DNA of 64,000 nt from Stictocephala bisonia (Eukaryota; Arthropoda; Insecta; Hemiptera; Membracidae): the NCBI GenBank assembly GCA_035578905.1, contig JAQJVL010000533.1:228501-292500 (forward strand). Direction: 5' to 3'. The notes below the pieces were generated by a model. It did no database searches and was not told the origin of the DNA. It saw only the letters and a list, made by a program, of their open reading frames with translations. A program made the position numbers and the translations under genes. Position 1 is the stretch's first letter; each line of letters opens with the position of its first letter. Of this stretch, positions 12,890 to 24,171 are shown one piece after another.

Positions 12890-13745
12890 CAAATGAACAA
12901 TCCCTGTTACAATGCAGTCTGGTAAATACCCTTCTCTCAGTAAACCTCTGCGTAGTAAGTTCAAATGAACAATCCCTATTACACTGCAGTCTGGTAAATA
13001 CCCTTCTCTCAGTAAACCTCTGCGTAGTAAGTGCAAATGAACAATCCCTGTTACAATGCAGTCTGGTAAATACCCTTCTCTCAGTAAACCTCTGCGTAGT
13101 AAGTGCAAATGAACAATCCCTGTTACACTGCAGTCTGGTAAATACCCTTCTCTCAGTAAACCTCTGCGTAGTAAGTGCAAATGAACAATCCCTGTTACAC
13201 TGCAGTCTGGTAAATACCCTTCTCTCAGTAAACCTCTGCGTAGTAAGTGCAAATGAACAATCCCTGTTACACTGCAGTCTGGTAAATACTCTTCTCTCAG
13301 TAAAGCTCTGCGTAGTAAGTGCAAATAAACAATCCCTATTACACTGCAGTCTGGTAAATACTCTTCTCTCAGTAAACCTCTACGTAGTAAGTGCAAATGA
13401 ACAATCCCTGTTACACTGCAGTCTGGTAAATACTCTTCTCTCAGTAAACCTCTGCGTAGTAAGTGCAAATGAACAATCCCTGTTACACTGCAGTCTGGTA
13501 AATACCCTTCTCTCAGTAAACCTCTACGTAGTAAGTTCAAATGAACAATCCCTGTTACACTGCAGTCTGGTAAATACCCTTCTCTCTGTAAACCTCTACG
13601 TAGTAAGTTCAAATGAACAATCCCTGTTACACTGCAGTCTGGTAAATACCCTTCTCTCAGTAAACCTCTACGTAGTAAGTTCAAATGAACAATCCCTGTT
13701 ACACTGCAGTCTGGTAAATACCCTTGTCTCAGTAAACCTCTGAAA
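12890..13745. repeat. 72-bp minisatellite, about 12 copies
   Basis: Unit landmarks are GCAAATGAACAATCCC, CTGCAGTCTGGTAAATAC and CTCTGCGTAGTAAGT. Because 72 is divisible by three and the unit lacks stops in one frame per strand, frames of 291 codons (minus) and 297 codons (plus) run across it with a 24-residue period. Copy-to-copy changes alter residues on both strands (for example G/E and L/Q on the minus strand), so I do not call either a gene. Confidence 0.96.
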
Positions 13746-14870
13746 ATGTTCCAAACTTATTAAATAAAAATGAACAGTAAATCCTGTTGCAAAATATAAG
13801 TATTTTAAACAGTAATTACTGGTTTTGTATTAACAAAACTATTAATTAATTTGATCTAACCACATGTATATAAGTAAATGATCTTATATATTTTTGGTCC
13901 CCATTTAAAATTGAGAGAGTATGAAACTAAACAAAACCAGTAAAACGCTCTGCTAAGTCCAATTTAAAAGTTATCTACAATATTGGATTTTACATTAAAT
14001 TTTTGGAACTTAAATACATATCTCTCGAAAACTGAACCTCGTTCGAATTTATCAGAAGTAGTTTTAGTTGTTATATTTTTTACTGAACTAAACAAATTTG
14101 TAAATGAGTGGTCTGAGATAAGGTGAGTGAAAAATAATGTTGAAGTAATTAACGAGTATGCTTATAAAATAGTTTATAAATTGTTACAAGGAAACTGAAT
14201 TCAGTAAGAAACAAACTATTTTCAACAAAGAAATAAATTATTTCCTCTCAACGGTGGGTGGTTTTCTTTCATTCAATCGCCTGGAAAGGAACAATAAATT
14301 TGAGATTAATTATACTAATCCTGTTTCATAACTTCACCAAGACTTGAGCTCTTTCTTCTAAAATAAATTAATTTATTATAATTTATTTTAGATTAATAAT
14401 TAATAAATTAATAATTAATTATAGTAAATACGGACTAACTATGCAGATTAGAGAATATTCTTGTAGAGTAATTCTTTGTGCAGCACCCTCTTCAATATAA
14501 CAGTGAATATGTAAACATCTATGAATTAGATAGGGTAGAAGTGTCAAGTGTCAATTACCCCAAATTAAGAACAGTCAAGCCTGTTCTTTTTTATAAATAA
14601 AAAAATACGTGATTGAAATTTGCGAAAGTGAAAAGGTTTTATCAAACGGTGATTAATTGGCACATGAAAAATCAAACATTATGAAAAAATTTATGTATGA
14701 TGTAAATTGTATTCATTACGACTTTGATTTTTAGTCTTTTTAATATTTTTTATTTATTTCTAGTGAAACAATCGTAAAAAATACTAAACTGTAAAACATA
14801 AAATATATTGTGAATTGTGAGAGACAACCTTAAATAAGCTGCACGCACATCGGATCCGTCATCTCCGTTG
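13746..14870. other. Unannotated AT-rich stretch
   Basis: No coding or repeat structure that I can support, apart from an AT palindrome-rich patch near 14355-14425 built of TTAATTAATAATTAA-like words. Confidence 0.4.
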
Positions 14871-15550
14871 TGATCATCTGAATTGGTCTTGGTTTTGGTA
14901 CTCATAAGTCACTCCGCGTGGTCCCTTTATCTGAGAACAAATGACAATCATCAACCAAGTCATCAGCAAGAATGGTACTGGGTCCTGTTCCCTCTTCAGA
15001 TAATATTCCAGCAGTTTTCTATATTTCCTTTTCTTTTCTACTTCTTCCCTTAAAACATTTAATCTTGTTTCTGTTCTTTTCTTAGCAATTTCGATCTCTT
15101 TTTTTCTTCACCTCTTTTAAAAAGTAGTGAGACGGTCGAGAATTTTTCTTGTCCGTTTTTTATATCTTGCACATTTTCTTTCACCCATAGAGTCTGCTTT
15201 CATAAGAAAGACCGAAAGGATCGAGTGCAGAGCTTATTATTAGAACATATTGGATCATGAACACTATGTTTGCTATTTCTCTCTTTCGGGTGAAGGGTAA
15301 AATCTTCATACTGAAATTGATTACGGTTCTTAAGAATTAGAATGTCCACTTAAAAGCCATTGACAGTGCGTGGACAGTGGTTGCTTCCATATGAACTTTA
15401 TTCAAAAGTTTACCAACCTGATAAACTCTGCTTGTCTTATTGATCTCTAGGCATATCTGACTTTCTTATGCGGAGACGTTTTTCATCCATCACAAATCTT
15501 CATTGAAATTAGGATGTACGAGTTTATAGAGCGAGAAGCAAATTACAATT
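14871..15550 (-). pseudogene. Possible decayed coding relic, unidentified
   Basis: Read on the minus strand, this stretch shows short coding-like pieces. A Lys/Arg/Glu-rich segment near 15010-15130 is followed by an acidic piece containing TGPSTILADDLVDDCHLF near 14930-14990. Farther upstream, near 15350-15420, a piece contains HALSMAFKWTF. Stops interrupt every frame. The composition looks like the remains of a transposon or retrogene tail, but I recognise no family and this could be chance. Confidence 0.2.
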
Positions 15551-16531
15551 ACGTGACTCCCTCTTGCAACATTAATGATATCAATGTTCCTAAAATAAGT
15601 AAAGTGTCAGTTAAATAGCCAAAAAAGTGGATCTTATTTGATTGGTTTCACGTAGTTAATAAAATGGTTACCTCAAAGAGTATGTCACGTAGAATTCATT
15701 GTGGTAGATGGCAGACAGACGAGGTGTGGACATTCATTAGTTTCATTTTTATATCATTGTGAGGAAAAATGATCATTGGTAGGATGCTTATCCTAGGCAA
15801 TTGCACACATCCTCAAGATCATCAAGGCCTCCATGTTCAGCTGATGCTACCTATAGTTATCCTCTGTGTGCTACGATTTTGGGGTGTTCATTTTTACTGC
15901 CCTCCTATTTAATTAAAATCGAACAAACGCGAGAGCTTTGTTCGTGATTTCCTTAGAATAAATGTCATAAATTTTAAAGAAATTGATTTAGGTTAAACAT
16001 CCTCACTCTAGGGAGAAAACCTCTCTGATATACTCTTCCACGAAAAAAATCATTTAAATCACATTCTTCATCCAAGTTCAGATGGTTTTTAAAACTTATT
16101 TCAATACTATTAACTGTAGGTAATCTGAATGTCATTCCTCGCACATGTTTTGGTAACCTGTAACTCACTTTCAATCACTGTACAATAGTTGAAAATTGTC
16201 TTAATTGGGACTATAATGTCGAACACATCTATTAAAAGGTTACTTGACGCATTTATGCACAACGCAAAATTGTAAAGTTCGTGTGCTTTATAGTTTTTGG
16301 CCTGTTTTGTTCTCTTATATTTACTCGCAGACTGATTATATAGGGAGGAGATACCAAATTTAAAGTTTAGAGAATGTTTGATACTAAACAAATTACCGTT
16401 AGAATAATTAATAAAATGCAACAAAATATTCTTGTCAAGATGCTATTAGGGACTGCGAATTTCTGACCTTGCCTTATCTCTACACTCTTTAAATGGTTGT
16501 GTTTTGCCGGTTCCGTTTTAATTCAACTCTA
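15551..16531. other. Unannotated stretch
   Basis: Two overlapping minus-strand frames (15974-16174 and 16110-16424) show no domain or codon pattern that I can support. Confidence 0.35.
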
Positions 16532-16750
16532 GGTGGAAATATTCATGCCTACGATACTAAAGACAGGATAGCTTACAAATTCAAGCTCACAGAACAAGAG
16601 CTTTTGAACAACTCCCTTCTAATGATGTGGTTGGAATAATCAATCCACTCCCTGCAGACATTAAACTTGTATTAACTTCAACACAATTTAAAGTTTGATT
16701 CAAACACGTTTTGGTTCCTTAAAGCATCGTTTTCTGTTGATGAGTTTATA
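16532..16750 (+). pseudogene. LINE 3' coding relic
   Basis: This is the terminal part of a jockey/CR1-like retrotransposon ORF, with a frame change. It reads NIHAYDTKDRIAYKF from 16535, switches frame near 16600 into AFEQLPSNDVVGIINPLPAD, and ends with FSVDEFI near 16730-16750. These correspond to the HxxNTR, FEQLPS, INxLP and YSVDEFL landmarks of such elements (compare 54812-55547 and 59965-60190). Stops and at least two frameshifts show it is dead. No reverse-transcriptase core remains upstream. Confidence 0.7.
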
Positions 16751-18347
16751 AATTTCCGCTGACGTCACTTGTCTCGTAAATTAAGACTGACACTAGTATT
16801 CAAGAGTGAATGTTTGAATGGATGTTAAACTGATGTAAGTACGAGAGTTTAATGAATTAGTACAGATTAATTAATCACGCATTCAATACTAATTAAATAT
16901 GGACTATTGCAATAAATTGATTATTATTACGAACGCCTAAATATGAGGAGGCTAATTTCAAATAAATAAATGACTTCTTATACGGAAAGTTGTTTGAGTA
17001 TAAATGTTTTATCAGTTTTCACCTTCAACTTAACTCCAACAAGTTTCTAAAGCTCCAAAGATGTTACGTCTTCAACTGATCGTGATTTATTGTTATCGAA
17101 TTCTGTGATATTTAAATACAAAATTGAAGCCAAATTTATATTGTTTTATTTTTATTTATTTATTTTTATTACTTTATTAAATCTTTCTTCACGATAAGTT
17201 TTAAATTTTAAATAAACTGAGAAAGACCCATCTAATAACCATTTAGTACTGATCAAACCCCCAATTTATGTAAAAGCATTGTGTCATGTGCTGCTATCTA
17301 ACGGTGATTCATTTCAAATAAGTGCTCGGACTACTGTTGGGCTCAGGTGTGCCACTTAAGTGTGTGTTGGAGAGAGGCAAAGAGAGGGATGAAGAGTGAT
17401 AAAGAGAAGGATACGGTATTTTTATTATCCTTAAACAAAAATGTTTAAATAAATCTATGATGCTATTAATATTCCTTCTTAATATAAGTGCAATATAAGC
17501 TCCGTAATTTTAAGGTAGTGATGACTCTGCGAATCAGTTTATTTTAGGAGGAAGAAGCCAAAATGTAGATCTACCAAGGATTAGTGTAATTAATGAATCC
17601 TAAATGTATTGTCCCTTTCAAACGATTGGATAAAGGAATCTTGTCGTCAATAGAAGATTTATTGGTTTGTTTATAGGGTCTCGTTTCTAATAGAAATCAT
17701 GTAATATTTTATTAGTTTTTTATTTCGAACATTTTTTATAACGATGCAAACTAACTAGATGGAATTTATTATAATATTAGCTTTACCAATTTTAGTGCAT
17801 TTTCCCTCTAATTTAGGTTACGTTCAGGAGTACCATATTTTACTATTAAATACTAAATATAAACTAACATTGTATGTAGAAGTCATATTTATTTATCCCT
17901 GGCAGTGTACGTTCGGAAAATGGAATGAAAACAACAATATATACATCAAGTTTAAGCTTGTTTTTAATTTTTTTAGCGCTTTTATTTAATTCTTTTACCC
18001 ATAAATAAAATTGTTTCTCAACCTACGATAAGAAAATTGTCTCTCAATCCCCAAATTGCTCCAAACATTGGCATAAAAAATAATAAAATATAATTGACCA
18101 GTAATAAACAAAATGAAGATTGTTTGTTTTGGTTCCTTTACCAATGAGTAGGTCATATTACCATTTGATCACTTTAATCTGTAAACCTGCACATTTACAA
18201 CAAGACCAAGGTCACTTATCTTATCATTTTTGTCTAGCTACCCACTAGTTATAGTGTTATCCGAGTCATCTTAAAATATTTTAACAATTTAAACAATTTT
18301 AAACTAGTGAAGTTGAGAGTTGATATTGGTCACTTAATAATATGTTC
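16751..18347. other. Unannotated AT-rich stretch
   Basis: Contains a TTTA-rich tract near 17145-17170 and a 76-codon AT-rich frame at 17759-17989 that I do not support as a gene. No repeats found. Confidence 0.4.
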
Positions 18348-18628
18348 AAATTATATAATTTACAATAAAACAAATATATTTAATTTTTAACTAGGCGTTT
18401 CGCCAGCAAAGCTGGCATCATCAGGCAACACAAATTTATTTGTAAACAAACAAGATAATGCCAGCTTTGCTGGCGAAAGGCCTAGTTAAAAATTAAATAT
18501 ATTGGTTTTATTAATTATTGTCTTGTTTGTTTACAAATAAATTTGTGTTGCCTGATGATGCCAGCTTTGCTGGCGAAAGGCCTATTTAAAAATTAAATAT
18601 ATTGGTTTTATTGTAAATTATATAATTT
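18348..18628. mobile_element. Inverted repeat with 107-bp arms and third partial copy
   Basis: Left arm 18348-18454 and right arm 18522-18628 are reverse complements with about three mismatches, separated by 67 bp. The loop (18458-18512) holds a third, truncated copy in the same orientation as the right arm. In right-arm orientation each unit contains CCTGATGATGCCAGC, TTT, GCTGGCGAAA: a 6-bp GC stem with a three-base loop between CTGATGA and GAAA. It then runs through GGCCTA into an A/T-rich tail. No protein is encoded. Such opposed or tandem terminal copies are known for Penelope-like elements, whose terminal repeats carry hammerhead ribozyme motifs. That link is inference. Confidence 0.8.
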
Positions 18629-20016
18629 TAAACTATTTAAAAACAATAGGCTTTGTAGCTTGTTTTAACTGTGTCAGCCAAATTTGAAAGTGAGACATTT
18701 TTATATTCAACGCTCCATTACCATTTCAAATCAGCAGCAAAAGGATTATATTTTTATTTTATTGTGCTTATTGTTTTGTGTATTTAATTTTGTTTTCCAT
18801 TGTGTTATAATTTTATTAATAATAATTATACAATTTTTGCAATATTTCCAAAGAGTGGTGAATAAAGAAAAATAATTTATTAATAATTATAATTATGGAA
18901 ATAATTGTTATACTGAAGCTAACTTTAACATATTTTTGTTAATCAATGTTGTTATTATTAAGCTTTAATTGTCTATTTATTAATGTAATGATTTTGTAAT
19001 AGCCGTATAAGTTATCATAAAACGGTTCACCACCCAAATGTAATTCTTCGGAAACCAAATGACCTTTGGTTGCTAATACAACAAAGGATTTATTAATTAA
19101 TCAATACTAATTAAGATGGGCTCATAAAATACTGGGATATCGATATTTTTTTTATTTACATTCTGAGATGAATCGGATAGTATGATTTATTTTAGGGATA
19201 ATATGCGTATCGTTTAGGGAATTTTGGGGTTTTGTCCGTTAGCCATTTAGGTAACTTTTCTTAAATTGATATCATTTAAAATTATAATATTTATACAGTA
19301 TATTTATAAATACTTGCTTTTTCCCTATGTGTAAAATATATATTTATTTATTTAATCAGTCCACAGTAATGTTAAATAATTCTAGGATAGTTAATAGTAA
19401 AGATGATTTTATATCATTATCTCAATGGATTGTAAAAAATAGTTAAAATTATTTAATCGAACCAACTGAAGTATAAAAACTGTAAAGTAAAGAGTTAAAT
19501 TACTAGGATAGAAATTATATACTATGGAGAAAGTCTCCTACATCAGCAGTGTATTCCAAGACATTGGTCACACATCTAGGCAAGTCACATACGTCGGTAA
19601 TGGCAGCTGTTGGGGACAAGGGGATGTCATCAGTGCAATTATATGGAGTTGATGCTGGAATATAAGCCACCTATTTACCTTTCGTGCACTTACTTATGTA
19701 CGGTGTTAAACACCCTAAGCAGGAATTGTTACATATCTGACCACTGAGTGGTGCGATAGGCCATGAAACACCTGCGGGGGGGGGGTGAACACTGCTGTAA
19801 ACTTCGAACGTGACCCATTGACCCCTCACGTACCAAAATAAGTGATACTCTGTCTTTATAGGATTATATTTCATTTGAGTTTGTATCTTACAAATCGGAC
19901 CTTAGGAAGTTAAGTCGGATGTATTGTTCAGTAAATACTCATTTCTTCGCAAGGCATCTGGTTATTCTATACATTGGATGGTTAACTGTAATTGTTAGTA
20001 TGTACTACGGTTTTAT
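18629..20016. other. Unannotated stretch
   Basis: Mostly AT-rich. A somewhat GC-richer patch near 19540-19830 includes a 9-base G run near 19777-19785. No domain or repeat match was recognised. Confidence 0.35.
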
Positions 20017-20324
20017 GACTTTTTCCGTTACTTCACAACCACTACTTTTTCATCACAATTACGGTTAGGTTAGGTGGCTACTAAACTTGATCACAAACTG
20101 ATAAATCCAATGATTGAATTACCTCCAAATGCGCTCTCCGTGTGCAAGTTCTTTGAAAGCGACAAGATAAGGCTAGCGATATTGGATTCATAGCGGATAA
20201 GTAAGACCACGGTAGACGTAAAAATTATTTGGGAACAGTTTTTAGATCAATATAATATTTATCAAGCGATAGTGAATAAACGGAAACAAAAAAAGTATTA
20301 GTAGTGAATTAATGGAAAAGATCC
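20017..20324. repeat. Dispersed repeat family R, copy A
   Basis: Similar to 34101-34458 in the same orientation. Shared stretches are GATCACAAACTGATAAATCC, AAGATAAGGC, ATCGGATT/ATTGGATT, GAACAGTTTTTAGA and AATGGAAAAGATCC/AACGGAAAAGGTCC. This copy has only two TTAGG units (near 20066-20075), whereas the other has an expanded TTAGG/TCAGG tract. No terminal inverted repeat or coding capacity was found, so the element class is unknown. Confidence 0.8.
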
Positions 20325-20820
20325 CCGTTTTATTTATCTCTTTTTAAGTAGGCTAGCAAAGACGAAATACGAAGTGAGTAGAGATAAGAACTAAAAAAAC
20401 GGAGCCATTCTTTGTAAGGTTCAATAAACGTGTAACGCTTAAGTTTCAACAAAACACTGTACAATATATGCCGAAATATTTATTCATTTTAATTAATAGT
20501 AAATAATAAATTGTGTACAAGAAATCTAAACGCACCATTTTATTTCTTTGCTCTTTAAAAAAATCTATATATAATATTTTATATTTTACATAGTCTCTTG
20601 TTTAATTAAAATCGATTAGTCTCCAAAGATTGATTCTGCGCATTTCAAGATATTGCTAACTGTATAGATACCAATGAATGAGGATACTTCAATGGCTACA
20701 TGGACTGGAATAATTTTGTTTTCTTTGTTCTTGTCACTTTGTTCACATTAGTGCTTAATGCTGCTGTGTAATTGGAAAAGGCATTTTGTAGTGATTAATT
20801 TAAAAAATAAATTATTTATT

Positions 20821-20927
20821 TATGTATAAAATGTATAAAATGTATAAAATGTATGTTATGTATAAAATGTATTGACTCTGATTGGGATCGAACTGAGAAC
20901 CTTTAGCACATGAAGCTGGGATTTTAT
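20821..20927 (-). mobile_element. Truncated tRNA-like SINE fragment with 9-bp tail repeat
   Basis: On the minus strand, 20873-20927 reads CAGCTTCATGTGCTAAAGG followed by TTCTCAGTTCGATCCC, a Pol III B-box-like segment resembling the tRNA-related SINE at 49531-49608. It runs into a short tandem tail (unit ATGTATAAA on the + strand, 20821-20872). The A-box half is missing, and the break lies about 10 bp from the 5' end of the Helitron at 20938. Confidence 0.5.
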
Positions 20928-20937
20928 TATAGTTTAA

Positions 20938-21554
20938 TCTATATATATAAAAGGCACAGCCCTCACTGATTGACTCACTCATCACTAATTCTCCAACTTC
21001 CCATGTAGGTAGAGAGCTGAAATTTTGTACACTGTTTCTTTAGAACTTAAATAGGACAACTAAAGTATTTTTATCTTGATAAAGTACTCCTAAGGGGTAT
21101 AAAGCACCATTAAAAGATTGGTCCATAAAGATAACATTGGGTTGATTTTAGTAAATTAATAACAGCTGTTTTGTAAATAAATAAACATGTCTATTTTGAA
21201 TGTTTGACATTATACTATTGATTCCACAGAACAAAGCTGCTCTTAGATGAATTTTTATATTATACTATGAGTTTAGTCATCAGCTGTTAAACAAAAACAA
21301 ATAAAATGAACATGATTGAAACATGCTAAGTAATTCTTCCATTGGGTATTTATAGTAAAATATGTAGTAAAAAAGGATAGTAAAATATGTAACAAAGCAG
21401 TAATGTGAGTGAGAGAGATACTATAAATAAATTTAATATTGTGATTTTACGTTATACAGTTAATCTACTATTATTTGTAATCAAAAGTCACATGCCGATG
21501 TGTATCGAGCGAGTAGCGGGGTTGGCACACAAAGTGTGCAGGGGTGTCCCCTAG
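20938..21554 (+). mobile_element. Non-autonomous Helitron, complete ends
   Basis: The 5' end TCTATATATATAAAAGGC follows an A. The 3' end is a GC stem-loop (GCACAC AAA GTGTGC) ending about 12 bases before the terminal CTAG, which is followed by T. These are the hallmarks of rolling-circle Helitrons: 5'-TC, 3'-CTRR with an upstream hairpin, insertion between A and T, no target duplication. The 617-bp body has no RepHel coding. The same 3' terminus, with a paired change in the hairpin, occurs alone at 24096-24158. Confidence 0.85.
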
Positions 21555-21604
21555 TATTATAATATAATAACCATTTTATTATAGTTTGGTAAATGTAATA
21601 CCAT

Positions 21605-21905
21605 TCCAAAAATAGATCTGTAAAATATTAAATATGTACGATTTCTCCTATGATAATTATTTTGAAACATCTATATTTAAGGATCATAAGAACATTTTGT
21701 TTGGGTACTTTTTGTAGGAGTAAAAACCCCTACAAAAAAATTAATGGCAAAGTGAATAATATCACAGCTGTTGGCTCAGTCATGTAAAGATGATTAATTT
21801 TAATTATAGTCACTAAACTTTCAATGGCTACTTTTAACACATCTTCAACATTTAATTATAGTCATTTAGTAAGAAAAATGACTACTAGTTGATGTACGTA
21901 TTCTT
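21605..21905. repeat. Helitron-adjacent 300-bp repeat, copy 1
   Basis: Diverged direct repeat of 23765-24057. Shared blocks include AAACATCTATATTTA, CAAAGTGAATAATATCACAG, TATAGTCACTAAACTTTCAA and TTAACACATCTTCAA. It begins about 50 bp after the Helitron ends. No coding capacity. Confidence 0.8.
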
Positions 21906-22079
21906 ATATTACTTGATCATAATATTTTATGTAAAATAGCATGGTACAAGTTTTATAATAAACAAATTAATCAAGCTAATTCTGTGCTACTTGAATAAAA
22001 AGTTCAGGCACGCTTTGTTTATATTTTCATTCAAATGGGTATAATATAAAAATGAATGTAACGACTATATTGCACAACT

Positions 22080-22560
22080 ATGTTCGGGGCCTAGACTATG
22101 AGCTGATGTTTACGTCCAGGGCTGGTCAAAACGTACATATAAGAAGGTTTTCCGCTTGTTCGTTCACCTTTGACCGTCGGGTTAGGTGATTCCCCCCACC
22201 TTTGAATCACCTCGTTTATAAGGGAACATCTGCTTTTTTTAGTGTTTGGGTCCAATTACGAGTGGCTGCTACCTGTTGTGGTGTACAGAAATGTTTCGAG
22301 TTCGCCAATTCTCATTGTAAGTATTCACTTGTCTTGATTGTTTTCCACAGGTCCAACAGGATACGGAGTTAGTTGAGTATTAGTTAGTAAATTCTTTTGT
22401 GTATTTCTTAATTTATAGAATTATTTATAAGATTAAATATTAATTGGTTGTAATATAAGTATTCGTATATTGTATAATTAATTATTAAAAATATAATACT
22501 GGGACTCTCACTGAGCGAGCTGGAAACATAACATCTTATTTTCCGTTATATTAGAATGTA
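22080..22560 (+). other. GC-richer block, promoter- or LTR-like, unidentified
   Basis: Starts at TGTTCGGGGCCTAG, has a TATA-like TTTATAAGGG near 22214, a donor-like TTGTAAGTATT near 22317 and a pyrimidine tract ending TTTTCCACAG near 22351. It ends near GGAAACATAACA. A solo LTR or a 5' untranslated exon would look like this. I could not find a convincing target duplication, and no protein is encoded. Confidence 0.25.
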
Positions 22561-23764
22561 TTTGTCCAATGTAACTTTTTAATAACAATTATGAAATAAC
22601 TAAAATTCCGTCGCTAAAATTACCATCCAGTAGCTTAATTATAATTATTATTATCTAAACATTTTATTTAAAAAAGGATTTGTTGGTTTTTTTATCCTGA
22701 ATCTGTATTAGAGCACTATATATTACAGAAGGTCTAATATTCACAGGAACCTCTTATTTATTGCAAATTATAACGTTTAAAAAAATGCATTGTTTGTTCT
22801 TTCAATACAATATACATTTTATTACTATAAACATAATTTTTCTGTAAATGAGACAAAGTTTGTATAAAATAAGTAATGAACCGTACGTATCTATGTGTTT
22901 CTGCATATATTACCATATAAATGTTTAATCTTTGAATAATAATATTAAGTTAAACTCAGTTGAGACTCAGAAGTACACCTGGAAGTATTTACGTCTTGAA
23001 AATCAGTTATCGTAAAATCTTAATCAAGTAAGTTGTCAAATAAAATGAAGATACCTAATTGAAAAGGAATTTATGAAACCCTTTCAGATAAGGAAGTTTA
23101 TGGCGTTCAGTTCACTTTCTGCGTAGCTTGCGATCATTTTTACTACTCAAAGTTATAACATTTATTTTCTCTTTTATTTAAAATTATCTCCATTGGTATC
23201 AGCTAATATTCGAGTACGACCAAACAGCTTACTACTTTGGTGTCTATGGAATATTTATCATGGAACATTGAAAATGTAATTATTTAGAAATTCCTTACAA
23301 GCATTTACTTTTTTTATTTGAACAATATGTAAGATCTAACAACTCCTGTTATACTATAATTATTATAATGAATTATAGTAATTCATTTTAACTAAGCAGC
23401 ATATACGATTTCATGTTGTTATTCGTGTTGTTACATATTTGTAATTGTTCTCTCTATTACCGGAAATAGCTAGATAGAAGTGTTGGAAAACTACATGTAA
23501 CTATAAACTATGTAAGAGTAAATAAATGTTTGACCTTTTTATTCGGCCACGCCATTTTATTATGCTGTTTGGGTTTTGTAATGGACTATAACAAGTTTTA
23601 CTGTGATATGTGCTGGAAGGTTGCGAATCTCAAATCATTTTTTATTTAATTTAATTATTTCTTCCGTATTTTTAATGTGTTTAAATCTGTTAAATGGAAA
23701 TTTTTGAAATAAATATATAGGCAGAGTACACAAAACAAGACAAAAACTGACAATTCCACAAATA

Positions 23765-24057
23765 AATATGTACCAAAATATATAAGCTAATTAAAACGGA
23801 CGATTCATCCTACGGTAATGGTTTTAAAACATCTATATTTAGGATTATACGAATATTTGGAATCTTGTTGTAGGTGTTTTTAATTTAATGCCAAAGTGAA
23901 TAATATCACAGCTATTAGTTCAAACGTGTAAAGATGTATAATTTGAATTATAGTCACTAAACTTTCAATGGCCACATTTAACACATCTTCAATATTTAAT
24001 TGAAATCCTTTAGTAAAAAAAGAACTCCACCATATTGTTGATGTAGGTTTTTTTTGA
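23765..24057. repeat. Helitron-adjacent 300-bp repeat, copy 2
   Basis: Second copy of 21605-21905 in the same orientation, with several small indels. It ends about 40 bp before the isolated Helitron terminus at 24096-24158. Confidence 0.8.
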
Positions 24058-24095
24058 ACAGAAAATACATTGGGGAAAGTTATTTAAATATAAAT

Positions 24096-24158
24096 GAGAT
24101 ATATCGAGCGCAGCGAGCGTCGGGGTTGGCACGCGAAGCGTGCAGGGTTGTCGCCTAG
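24096..24158 (+). mobile_element. Isolated Helitron 3' terminus
   Basis: A 63-bp fragment matching the end of the Helitron at 20938-21554: ATCGAGCG, GGGGTTGGCAC, hairpin GCACGC GAA GCGTGC, then CTAG followed by T. It is flanked on both sides by the same 13 bp (TTTAAATATAAAT at 24083-24095 and 24159-24171). Confidence 0.8.
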
Positions 24159-24171
24159 TTTAAATATAAAT

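Noticed and set aside
12809..13743. 291- and 297-codon frames, the longest in the window
   Set aside because: Both come from a 72-bp repeat whose period is a multiple of three, and copy variants change residues on both strands.
22080..22560. Solo LTR
   Set aside because: TG...CA-like ends can be drawn, but no matching target duplication or second copy is visible, so it is kept only as an unidentified block.
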